DNA of 64,000 bases from Cordia subcordata (taxonomy: Eukaryota; Streptophyta; Magnoliopsida; Boraginales; Cordiaceae): assembly GCA_028554755.1 (NCBI GenBank), contig JAPTOF010000003.1, positions 8,517,501-8,581,500 of the forward strand, written 5' to 3'. The translations under genes and the position numbers were made by a program. The notes under the pieces are model-generated. The model was not told the DNA's origin and searched no databases. It was given only the letters and a program-made list of their open reading frames with translations. Numbering within the stretch: position 1 is the first letter of the stretch; each line of letters starts with the position of its first letter. Positions 12,590 to 23,500 of this stretch are shown in pieces.

Positions 12590-13544
12590 GCCCAAAAAGA
12601 AAAAGCCCAAAGAGAAAAAGCCCAAAGATGGCCAACATGAAACAACAGAAAAGGCCCAAAAGAAGCCCAACAGAAAACAACCCAGTAAGGTAAAACAAAA
12701 CAAGAGAAACCAAATAGCCAACAAAGTAGGCGCAAGAATCAGCAAAGGATGTCTGAATAAGGATATGAGAGATGTCTCTAACATACAAGTCAACCAAGAC
12801 TTCACATATAGCAAATGTAACTGGAACCAAGAGTAGAGCAACCCAAAGAAAGCCCATTAAGCAAAGCTGTTGGAGCAGCAAGGGGAAACAAAACACACAA
12901 ATAGAGAGAATATAGATCAGGGCATTCTATCCTAGCTAAAGGTTGGGCCCAGGAAAAATAAACAACTAATGGTCAAACTCAAAAGAAGACCCTTGGAGCC
13001 CTGAGCTTGAACAAGTGGGTATAAAAGCCACCTTATCACCTTCAGACAAAACACCTTGAGCAGTGGAAAGGACAAGCACGAGCAAACTCCTAACAACAGC
13101 GATACTGTCTATGGTAAACTGGAGAAGAAGATTTGGATTGGAAAAGAAAACCACACCAGATGAAGCAGTATCCCCAAAAAGCCCAATAAAAATCAGTAAA
13201 AGGCTAATAAAAGGCTATCGAACCATAGAAGAACATCGGAGGCTTGGTTTTCGAAGGCTCAGGTTGAGGTATAAAAAGAAAGATAATTCCATTCATGGCC
13301 ATGATTAGAGTAGTAGAAAGAAAAGCTAGATAAGTGGTGCAGCGAGAAGGGTAATAAAAACCAAGTGAAAATCCTCAAATATGAGAAGGAAGAAGTTCAA
13401 GATAGCAAGTAGCCATTTTCCATAAAGAATTGTTTAGAATTTGAATCTTAGAAAGAAGGAAGAGAAACAAACTTAGAGAAAGAAGGCTCAGGATCTAGCT
13501 GTCGATGCTAACTCAAATGAGATTCGAGTGGGGTTAAGTTAGAC
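12590..13544. other. Unrecognised DNA within the hAT element
   Basis: Starts with a run of AAGCCCAAA repeats (12590-12665), then purine-rich sequence to 13545. The open frames here are short, and the hydrophobic one on the minus strand simply reads the AAGCCC repeat backwards. I could not assign it. Together with the MITE it separates two parts of one transposase frame, so it is inserted DNA or a rearrangement. Confidence 0.5.
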
Positions 13545-14830
13545 CAAAAGAACTTATCTTTATTGAAAGAATGGGGAATTGGAGACAAAATCTTTTCTAT
13601 CACATTAGACGATGCATCTACCAATGACAATATGCAAGATAGAATAATCAATGGACTCAAGTTGCAAAATAATTTATTGTGTAAGGGAGAATTCTTTCAT
13701 GTAAGATGGTGTGCTTCTGTTCTAAATCTTATTGTTCAAGATGGTTTTAAAAGTAGTTAGTGGTACATTCCACAAAATTGGAGAAAGTGTCAAATGTATG
13801 CATGGTACAAAAGGTCAGATAAGAACTTTTCTGAAGTGTGTGAAAACTGCTAAACTAGATGATGCAAGTGGTATTTGCTTGGATATGCCTGTGCATTGAA
13901 ATTTAAAATGTTTAGTGCCTTTTCTCATCTACAAATTTTTTATAACTATTATAAGTATGGTTTGTCAGATGAGGAATGGACAAGAGGAGAGAAAATAGGT
14001 GAATTCTTGAAGCCTTTCAATGAAATCACTAATTTGTTCTTGGGTTCAACATATCTAACATCTAACTTGTATTTCATGAATATCTGGCATATTCAATGTC
14101 TTTTGTTGAAGTATATGTCATGTGGTGATTCTTTGCTTAGAAATATGGCAACAAGTATGATGGAGAAGTTGACAAATATTGGAAGAATACAGCTTGGTGC
14201 TTTCACTTAGAGTTGTGTTTGATCCTCGCTTGAAGTTTGATATTCTTGAATGGTGTCTTAGTGCTTTGGTCAAGACATATCTTGTCAAGAACAAGTTGAA
14301 AAAATTATTTGAAGATATCAAAACAAGTCTTTCCATCAAGCTACGACAACATACCCATCATTATCATCATCCGTTGAAACTAGTGGTAGAATCACGGGCT
14401 ATTAGAAAAGGAAAAAATTTGCTTGATGTAAGTATTTCTAAAATTACCTTATTATTTATAAAATTATTTGTTCCAATTATAACTTTTACTATGTTGCTTT
14501 TATTTTTTATTAGGAGCTTGATTTATTTGGGAGTCAAAGTGTTAAGAGAAGTGGCAAGAATGAATTGGAATTGTACTTGAATGAGCCTAGACTTGATCGC
14601 AAGCTCTATGCAAATTTAGATGTGTTGGAGCACTGGAAGAAAAACAAAAGTCAGAATCCACAACTTGCACTCAGGGTTTGTGATTTGTTAAGCATCCCTG
14701 TGACAACCGTTGCTTCTGAATCTTCTTTTAGTATCAGTGGGAGAATTCTTAATAAATATGAAGCTTTATGTTACCCAAAAATTTTGAAGCTTTGCTTGGT
14801 ACTAGGAATCGGTTGCAAGCTTTCAAATCA
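13545..14830 (+). pseudogene. hAT transposase, second catalytic piece and dimerisation domain
   Basis: Starts LSLLKEWGIGDKIFSITLDDAS, with FHVRWCASVLNLIVQDG after it. Family blocks follow in order: EEWTRGEKIGEFLKPFNEITN, STYLTSNLYFM, then RVVFDPRLKFDILEW. An intron with good borders fits at 14428-14513. After it comes the C-terminal hAT dimerisation domain: ELYLNEPRLDRK, ALRVCDLLSIPVTTVASESS and FSISGRILN. Several stops and frame changes break it. Family: RICESLEEPER-like hAT. No active transposase can be made. Confidence 0.85.
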
Positions 14831-14948
14831 GGTAATCTTTATTCGAAAAGCTTATATTGATCTTTTGTATTTTTATTGTGGTTGTATTGGTTATAAGTTT
14901 CTATATGTGAAATTAGTATATAATTTTTTAGTATTTTTTGCCTCCTAA

Positions 14949-15600
14949 TTTTGCTTTCTTTTTGATAGCGAGAAAGAAGTTCTAGATTGTCTCATAGGAC
15001 AACTTGGTAATCTTGATGTTCGAAGTTCCTAGACAAGTGAAGTTTGACATCAAATTTGAGAATGTTTGAGTTCTTCTTATGGTTGATGTATAATAGATTG
15101 AATGTTGGATTGTTGGCTATTGAGTGTTGTTTGTGGGTTATAACTATTAGAAGTTTGATTATATCTATGGGGTATGGATTGTGATTTGTGGATTATGTTC
15201 TTACATTTTTAGTTGTTAATTGTAGCTATATACTATGGTAATTGTTGTGTTTCAATATTGATGTTAGTTTGTCGATTGAATGATTATGTGTTTAATTAGG
15301 ACTTTAAATTATGGATTGTGATTGTGAACTTTTAATTCTATTAGGTGCTTAGTTTTTTTTCCTTTTTTTTTGCTTAAACAAGTCACAGGTGCTTACTGCT
15401 TAGGTTTTTTATTTATTTTAAAATAAAATTAAAATATCAAAAAATCAAACGGCATAGACTGGCGAACCCGTGAGAGAACGGGTGTGGATTAGGGATGCAG
15501 TCATCCGCATAAATTCAACCCGGCCCGGCCGGACCCGCGAAAGCACATAACTCGCGCTAAACGAGTCAGCGAGACCCGTGAGTACCCGTTTGCCATCTCC
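14949..15600 (+). other. hAT 3' non-coding region and terminus
   Basis: A T-rich stretch after the dimerisation domain, then from about 15440 a GC-rich subterminal zone with repeated CCCGNG words. It ends with the GTACCCGTTTGCCATC terminus at 15600. It continues into unrelated sequence at 15601. Confidence 0.6.
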
Positions 15601-16480
15601 AATAGGAATCTAACTCTTTTATTGGCTTAGAGCGGATACCGAGATTCCTGAGCCTAGGACTCGTAGCCTCGTGGGTGGAGATCTTAGTCCCAATACGAGT
15701 CGGCGCTCTCTTCGAGTCGCGAATGGCTCCTAGACTCTATATGGCAGGTCGATTTGGGCATAGCCCATATCAGGAGCCCCTTTCGTTTTATTTAAACCAG
15801 GGACGGGATCGGATAAAACTAACCCCCCGTGACCCTTCGTCTTTCTGACCATAAAGCCGACCTGTTACATTAAATAGGTCTCAGACACATTATGCATTGC
15901 CTCTTTTCCTGCGTAACGGGCATGACATTTCGCATAACCAATGGCGGCTTGTCTAAATCATCGTATCCTTTAGATTGATAGGTCATCGCCTATAAATAGA
16001 AGAGATTTTTTTTCAAAGTCATTTCTTTTTTAGAGATTTTCTTCAGAGATCCTTCAACTTCTCTTCTTTTTTTAACCCACGCATCTTTAGCAACAAACAG
16101 TCACCATGTTTGATCAATATGACTCACAGTACCAAGGGACCCGTTTGTGCAGCAGCTATAAAAGCAATCCTAGTCCAAGCCCGCTAAAGGCTCTACGCCA
16201 CTATTGTTTTTCTAGGCAGAGCCCCACTTCTGTGCAAGTGGCACCGAAGGCGAATGTTGGCGACGAGGTTTCAAGAAACTCCAATGGTGTAATGCCAATA
16301 CTGCCCACTTAGGAGAAGGAGATGTACGTTTACCAAAGATGATGCAGAACGCATTCAAGAAGAGATGGAAGAGGACCAAGAAGACGCGACAAACCTACTC
16401 CTGCTTTAACCACCTAGGCTTTCGAAAGAAGGAAACCTGTCCTTACTGTAGCCTCACACCTCCCACTCCCACGTACAAGC
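15601..16480 (+). other. Promoter-like region of a decayed gypsy-type transposon
   Basis: GC-richer than its surroundings. A clear TATA box (TATAAATA, 15990-15997) lies about 115 bases upstream of an ATG at 16106. The 68-residue frame from that ATG has no recognised domain. The layout suggests the leader or LTR promoter of the element whose coding remnant follows, but no paired LTR was found. Confidence 0.4.
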
Positions 16481-17240
16481 AAAGGCCATAGAATTGCTTC
16501 ATCTCTCTCGCGCCATCCCCTGCGAACTTTTTGACGTTCGGGTGCTATTGAGGAATGAGATGGAGTACTTGGCCCCAAACATAAATGAGTTGGCTATCTA
16601 TCTCTCAACCTTTGAACTCAAGCTCCACCTCCTAATTGCTGAGTTCTTTGCTAAGGTATTTCACTACTACAGGTTGGCCCCAGGTTAAATTGTGCCCAAC
16701 AGTTGGCCCAAATCATTGGCTTCTTCTTTAGATATCAATCCATTGAAGTGACCCAACGGTTAGGCTTTTTTTTAGGACATTCAAGCTGCAGGCTGACAAT
16801 AAATTAGGGTAGACACACTTCCAAGGGAGTAAGAAGCTGTTCAACAGCTTGAAGACTTCTTGGAAAGGTCGGTATCATAATTCGGTTTAGGATGTGGAAT
16901 ATGACAACTCGTTGGAGGCACTCGGAAGATGTTGCAACCAACAAGGACCCTCAAATCTTTATCCATGAGCAATTGAATGGGTAAAGATGTTCAACCTGGA
17001 TGCCGCTGAGTATAACTGCTTGCTGGTTCCATCATAAGTCTAGAGGTCGGGGTTGTATAAAGAGTTTACAGCTTGGCCCAATAAAGGTAAATCAAGTTAT
17101 TTCATTCTCTTTAGTCCTCTTGCTCATTTGATTGTTGGTCTTAATTTCCCCTTCCTTTTTTTAATTTGTCACAGCTACTTAGAGGCAAACATGAAGCTGC
17201 TAAGAAGGTATGTTACTAGGCCGTGGCGGCAGACTTAGCC
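16480..17240 (+). pseudogene. Putative gypsy-type transposon protein fragment (Transposase_28-like)
   Basis: Broken reading frames include YLSTFELKLHLLIAEFFAKV then HYYRLAPGQIVPNSW-like and, in the next frame, FIRFRMWNMTTRW. The order and spacing resemble the plant domain that Pfam calls Transposase_28 (putative gypsy-type transposon): a short helix block, an LAP..W block and an aromatic block. At least three shifts or stops are needed. The assignment rests on recalled family pattern and has not been searched. Confidence 0.45.
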
Positions 17241-18944
17241 ACTGGGCGATGTTAGGAAAAGAGAAAAGATAGAGATACAAGGCCTAGGGCTCCAGTTTCG
17301 AGTACGAGGCTTAGGCCTCAACCTACTAGGGCGATCGACTATCCCAGTCAAGAGCTCCCGCTACTTAGTTAAAGCCAAGGTGGTCAGTGAAGGCCTCAAG
17401 TAGTGGAGATGATCCAGGAGGAGTGAGAGCTTTCCCGAGTAGAAAAGGCAGCGGGGAAGGGGAAGGTTGTGAAACCCGTTGAGTCTAATGATGTAGGCTA
17501 CTTTTATAGTGATTTTAAGGGCATTTTTGGTAGTTTGGTCATTAAAAGTTTGGTGTTTTCTTAAATTTTTGGTCAAATTGGCTATGAGAAGTGTTTTGAC
17601 GTGATTTGCTACTTAATGGAATGATTTCATGTGTTTTAGGTGCATTTCTATGAGCAAGGCATGAAATTTTTGGTCAAGCCATGAAATGGAGTAAGCCACG
17701 AAGAAAAGACAGAGAGTTTTATGGCTACGCCATGAAATTTCTGACAAGGCATGAAATTTCCAACGAAGCCATAAATTTGCACCTTCGAGATTTTGGAATT
17801 ACAACAAAAAAATAGCTCTTAGAAACTTCAAAATTTGTTTTCTGACTCATTTGGAAGACTATGCCATGAAATTTCTCACTAGTCATGAATTTCCAACGAA
17901 GCCCTAAAATTACACCTACGAGATTTTGGAATTGGAATTCAAAAAATAGCTGTTGGAAACTTCAAAATTTGTTTCCTCATTCGTTTGGAAGACTTTTGGG
18001 AGGAAGGAAATAAATTTTATAAGAGATATTTTGCCTTTTTTTATTTAGGAAAGTTAATTTTTGGTAGGTTTCTTAGGCAAAAAGTTGGATCAATTAATTA
18101 GGCTTGTGGTCTAATTTTACCTCAAAATAGGAAATCCTAAGTTTGAGTCTAAAACTTGAATTTCACATAAAAATCCGATCCTTAAACTTGTCCCAAAAGT
18201 TTTCTTATCTCAATTTTGGTTTTTCTTTTAATTAGATTTAGTTTTAATTTAATTTTTATTTTAGTTCACAAAATCTTATTGTTTATTTAAATTCTCAGCA
18301 ATCACTTAGGCACATTATGGATGCCTTTCCGCAAGCTTTCAAATTGCCTTCTTGTTAATTTGACCTCGCACTTAATGCACTATACTGCAATTACTCATGC
18401 ATTTGAGAGTTAAAACTTGACTTTAAATTTCTATTTAATTTTCTATCGTAAGTCAAGCACATCACCCGGTTAGGATATGGAGTTATGTATGCTAAAGGGG
18501 GTGTCTAGCTATATGGTCAAGATCAAAAAGAAAGAGCTGCCGTCACTCGTGGAAAAAGATGATGTCAATATATGTGTGCAAGAAAATGTGCAAGACAATT
18601 AAAGAATCCAACTTATGTAGTAGGTAAATTAGTCTTCCAACTAGATTGATTGAATGACTTATATAAGAGCAACCAACTTTGTCCTAATCAAGGATCAACT
18701 ATATCATAGAAGCCTTGATGACTTCTTATTGTGGCGCTTGGAAAAGGAAGAAACTTTCTTGATGACTTCTTGTTGTGGTGCTTGGAAAAGGATGAAACTT
18801 TGTGAGTCACATTTGAAGTTATGAGAGGATTGCATCAGTTAGGAATCCAAATAAGATGGGTGTTGTGTTGACAAGGATACTACTCGCTGCCATCAGATAT
18901 GCCATAGGTCACCAAGGGTGCCAATAACATGGACCAGTACGAAG
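17241..18944. other. Degenerate retrotransposon sequence with a 134-bp tandem duplication
   Basis: No long reading frame. Two adjacent units of about 134 bp (17729-17862 and 17863-17993) share GCCATGAAATTTC and a following GAGATTTTGGAATT block. The last 100 bases before 18945 read in pieces like the region just before a gypsy integrase core. Otherwise nothing was recognised. Confidence 0.45.
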
Positions 18945-19860
18945 GACACCTGGCATTGAGTTTCACCTAATGATAAAACCATAGCTTTTCAAGGAATGAG
19001 ATATTGATTTAATTAGGAAGATTTGACCAACATCTTCTAAAAGCCATACCTTTATCATTGTGGCAACCAATTACTCTACCAAAGGGGTAAACATGTCATT
19101 AGAACATGCTGGGCAAGATGATGTAGCAGAGTTCCTTGAGCAAAATATAGCATAGGTTTGGCATCCCAAAAATTAAACGACACTTCCCATTGAGTTTCAC
19201 CTAGTGATAAAACCATGGCCTTTCAGGGGATGGGATATTAATTTAATTAGGAAGATTTGACAAGTATCTTCTAAAAACCATACCTTTATCATTGTGGCAA
19301 CCAATTACCTTATCAAAAGGGTAAAAATGTCATTAGAACATGTTGGGCAGGATGATGTAGTAGAGTTCCTCAAGCAAAATATACCCATAGGTTGGCATCC
19401 CAAAAACAAAATGACATCTGCCATTGAGTTTCAGTTAGTGCTAAAACCATGGCCTTTCAGGGGATAGGATATTAATTTAATTAGGAAGATTTGACAAGTA
19501 TCTTTTAAAGGCGATACCTTTATCATTATGGAAATTAATTACTTCACTAAAAGGATCGAAGCTATGTCATTGAAACATGTTAGGCAGCATAATGTAATCG
19601 ATTTCCTCGAGCAAAATATTACCTATAGGCTTGGCATCCTAGAAATGGTAGTAGCTGACCAAGGGACTATGTCTACTAGATAAAAGGATGCTAGATTTTG
19701 CTACTAATGTTGGGTTTACTATTACTAACTATACTCCTACTTTGCCCAAGGAATAGGCAAGCTGATGCTTCTAGCTTATAACAAAACTATCAAGTCAATT
19801 GTTGAAAAGATGGTTATTGATTCCTCTCGGTTATTAGGAACAAGCCCTAAAATGGTAAAT
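18830..19860 (+). pseudogene. Ty3/gypsy integrase remnant
   Basis: Contains the catalytic-core start three times (see the repeat entry), followed after 19646 by VVADQGTMST, which stands where the family has the second catalytic D with its DRG/DQG context. After a frame change come ITNYTPTLPK-like and IKSIVEKMVID pieces. In gypsy elements this protein inserts the cDNA copy into the genome. Many stops and the triplication make it inactive. Confidence 0.75.
18945..19646 (+). repeat. Three tandem 234-bp copies of a gypsy integrase fragment
   Basis: Unit starts are 18945, 19179 and 19413, exactly 234 bases apart. Each unit opens with a GACA(C/T)-like word, then CCATTGAGTTTCA-like text, and contains the integrase region reading WPFQGW-like, then HTFIIVATNY and HVGQDDVVEFL. 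The copies have separate substitutions, so the duplication is old. Only the third runs on into the next part of the integrase. Confidence 0.85.
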
Positions 19861-19869
19861 TTTTTAGAA

Positions 19870-20440
19870 AAGTATTTATTATTTCCTAATACCTGAAAAA
19901 AAAAAAAAGAAGAAGCTAAAATACATATACTAGATCACATTAATTATCATAGAAAGCATTTTCACCTTTTGCCTCTTCTTATTATTACTTGACATTTTGA
20001 GCCACCTAGAGATGCATTAGTTTGCTAAGTTCTATTCCAAAATTTGAATTTAGTTTCTCATTATATAACAAAAAGGAAAAAGGCAAAGCAATCTTTAAAA
20101 GAAGTCAAAATTATGAATAACTCAAGTAATTAAAACTATATTTGTATGAGAGGTGATTTGAGTTTGAATCCGATAGGAGACGGGGGCTAGGTTGACTTGT
20201 GGGTTAGGGCATGGGTTGTATGAAAAAAAGAAAAAGAAGAGGAAAAAAGGAAAAAAAGAGAACTCTAGAGGAGTGAAGGGACGAAGCTTATATGACAAAT
20301 TCCCAGGACTCAGTGGGCATCAATGCAATTAAAGAAAGTAAAAGAGAACCTCTGTAAAGAAGTAGACAAACACCCGTAGCCGACCCTCCCTTGTCCCCAG
20401 CAGCTCGCGACGCCTTTCTCCGCTTCGCAACCACCGTCAC
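19870..20440 (+). other. Upstream region of the eIF2-alpha gene
   Basis: A-rich and G/A-rich intergenic sequence with no coding pattern. No TATA box could be fixed with confidence, which is common for plant translation-factor genes. Confidence 0.5.
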
Positions 20441-20476
20441 AAACCCTAAAGCCACCGCCGCCGCCGCAAACCCTAA
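20441..20476 (+). promoter_or_regulatory. Pair of telo-boxes in the leader
   Basis: AAACCCTAA occurs at 20441-20449 and again at 20468-20476, just before the eIF2-alpha start codon. This element is common in leaders and promoters of plant ribosomal-protein and translation-factor genes, where it supports expression in dividing cells. Its role here is inferred from that pattern. Confidence 0.6.
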
Positions 20477-20500
20477 TAAAACAAAGAAAACCCGGCCGCC

Positions 20501-23500
20501 ATGTCGACGAACACGCCGAACCTAGAGTGCAGAATGTACGAAGCCAAGTACCCAGAAGTAGACCAAGCCGTGATGATACAAGTCAAGAGCATGGCCGACA
20601 GTGGCGCTTACGTGTCGCTTCTGGAGTACAACAACATCGAAGGCATGATCTTGTTCTCCGAGCTCTCTCGCCGTCGGATTCGAAGTATAAGTAGTCTCAT
20701 CAAAGTGGGACGAATCGAGCCCGTTATGGTGCTTCGTGTTGATAAAGAGAAGGGTTATATTGATCTCAGTAAAAGGAGGGTTTCTGAAGAGGATATTCAG
20801 GCTTGTGAAGAGAGGTACAATAAGAGCAAGCTTGTCCACTCTATCATGCGCCATGTCGCCGAGACCATGAAGATCGATCTCGAGGTTTAATTTCTTTTTC
20901 TTTTTTTTTTTTTGTTTCAGTTTCTTGTTTGCGTTAAATTTAAGGGCAGACTTGGCATAATGGTCATGATGATTAAATTTAGGAAATGATTAGATTTTCT
21001 AGGCTTTTGACCATTTTAATAATTTTATGCTGATAAAATTTAGGAAATGATGAGATTTTTGTATGTGATTGTATATAAAGATTTAAGGGAATCAGTTATT
21101 TGTGGCATTATGTTTTTGGGAGTGGGACAGGTTGGAAATAAGTGAATTGTGATAGGAATTAGATGGGTTTTGTTTTCTTGAATGCATGTTGTGACGTGGT
21201 TTTGTGTGTGGAAATTTTTGGAGATGAGCCGTGCAATTGGATTATGTTATTTTGGGGTTTTCTGTATTTCATACTTTGATGTCTGAATTTAACATAAGCT
21301 AGTTTTTGGCACTGATATGGAGGTGAAAGTGATGAGCTTGGAGTTCTGACTGTTCATCTAAACCTTTTCATTCTAGGAACGTATACAATTTATTCATGAG
21401 CAACGAAGAACCGGGGTTGTAAAATGCTTTTGATACCTTTAATTTCAGTGTTAGGTGTTCCTTTTTTTTTGGTCCCAATTGATTTTGTATTTGCAATTGA
21501 ATTCATGGAACATGACGGCTTACTTGTCCACAACACAGAATTCTTTTGGTTTCTACTGCAATGTATTTCCACTAATTGGTCTTGGTGGGGAACAGGAAAG
21601 AGAGTGAAGGAAGGGAAAAAACTGGCGTAGGATGGGGCAAGTGTTGGTATGGAAAATGTATTCGCGTCTTTGGTCTATCCTGGTTAGCGGACCATGATAA
21701 CCATTCTTTTTCCCTATATTGCTAAGGTCCACCTGGTGCTTTCTACCTTCAGTTTGATTCTCTGGAGTTCACTGTTTCTTGTTGTTTATGGGATCAAAAG
21801 TAACATGGAGATGGATAACACAAATCCTTGCAAGTTTACAATTTTAATATTGAGCCTCACATAATGTGTCCTGCTTTGTTTTGGCATGGCCTTGGCAACA
21901 CATTGATGCAAAATGAAAACAGGTAAAGAACATTGAGGGGGTAGGGGAAAGGGCTGCCCAGCTATGGTTAAGAAGACCTACAAATTTAGAAGGATTATTT
22001 GAGTATGGTGTCTCAAGCCTTCTAGGTTCCTATCTAGTCGAAGTAAATTCATGTGGAGTTCTCCTAAACATATTATATGAGGAGTTGTAAGAAGTTTTGT
22101 TGTGTATTTCTGCATTCATTCACTGGCTAACATGCGTGTTTCTCTCTATTTGCAACCAAAACACACCTATTAATTAATACCCATGTTTTTAGATTGTTTA
22201 ATCCATCTAAACTAGAAAAGACTATTGCTTTCATATAAGTACAAATGTTTTATTTTCAAAATTCTAGATATGGTGTAAGCAATTTTTGTAGTCTTACATA
22301 TTTTCTGATATTAGCTTTTCCCTATCTGATGATCTTCCAGAGTTGCCCAAAGCCTACTGACAGACTAAGACCCTAGCAGTCGAGTTCTCATGATCAAGTT
22401 CCCTTGCCCCACCTTTGTGTCCTGCAATCTGGAAAGGAAAAAGAAGGGGAAAATATGGTTGAAATGGGATCATGATTTGATTTGCTTGCTCTTGTCTCTG
22501 AAAAATCTAAGGGGCTGACTCTTTTATTGAGAATCTGGTTCTTTTACATTTAGGGAATCTTTGGAATATAGCATCATTTTATTTAAAGTTGGTGCACATC
22601 TTATTTGAACTTGTTTCATGTATACTCCTTTTGCCCTTTATTGTTGGATATGCTGGAGATGATTAATTTTGTGCCTGTTTGCTATTTTTTCTATCACATC
22701 AGGTGTTTTCCATTTGTTTTTCTCATATCATTCTCATTTCGTTTGAAATTATGTGCCCCCATTTCGCGTACTGCTCTAAATATACAGGTCTGTCAAAGTG
22801 GTATGGCTTTTTGTATGTGATAATTACCATCTAAGCCCAGATAACCATACACTCTCCACCTCATGCTAAGTGCCTTTTGTTTGATCTCAGAATAATACTC
22901 TTTCTCTTAATGTTTCATCTATTTTTTGTTTCTTTGGATTTTGTGTAAGACAGAAGGCTTAGCTCTAATCATACCTTCACAGTGCTTAATTAAAATAGGA
23001 AAAAGCAGTTTCTTCACAGTGCTTAATTAAAATAGGAAAAAGCAGTTTGTGCCTGCCTATGATTGAAAGTCATGTCATTTCTCTTCATTTTGCTGCTTGA
23101 AAATCACACTGAAACTAATGAGAGCATCCAGAATTTCTAAGATGCTTACCTGGCTCGTTCTTTCAAAAGGTCTATGGATAGTGATGATTGAGAAATGAGA
23201 TGTGTTAGATACTTTTTGATCTTACATCAGGATCTCTTTTGAATGTTCATACCTCTAGAAACATTTACTTACTCAGTGAACTATTTGTTTAATCTTCCTC
23301 TTTTCCATGCTTTCTAAATGGAAATCAACCATGGCAGGATCTGTATATCCATGTCGGCTGGCCTTTATACAGAAAATATGGTCATGCTTTCGAGGTTAGC
23401 ACCAATTCCCAATGTACACTTTTAGCAACTGTTTGGTTGGCTTAGAATTAATCTCAACTAGTCTTTCTTGCTGGTTGCAGGCTTTCAAATTGATCGTCAA

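Larger units (their letters stand above)
11775..15600 (+). mobile_element. hAT transposon remnant, interrupted
   Basis: Holds pieces of a hAT transposase (see the coding entries) and, at the right end, a terminal segment rich in ACCCG that finishes GAGTACCCGTTTGCCATCTCC. Read inverted, that is GGAGATGGCAAACGGGTACTC, a terminus typical of plant hAT elements. The left terminus is missing: Copia-1 cuts it off. The catalytic region is split by an insertion between about 12060 and 13545. The 8-bp target duplication cannot be tested with only one end visible. Confidence 0.75.

Noticed and set aside
12486..12896. Hydrophobic minus-strand open frame resembling a membrane protein
   Set aside because: Its GLFLFG repeats are simply the reverse reading of the AAGCCC repeat, and it runs into the MITE. 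No family pattern.
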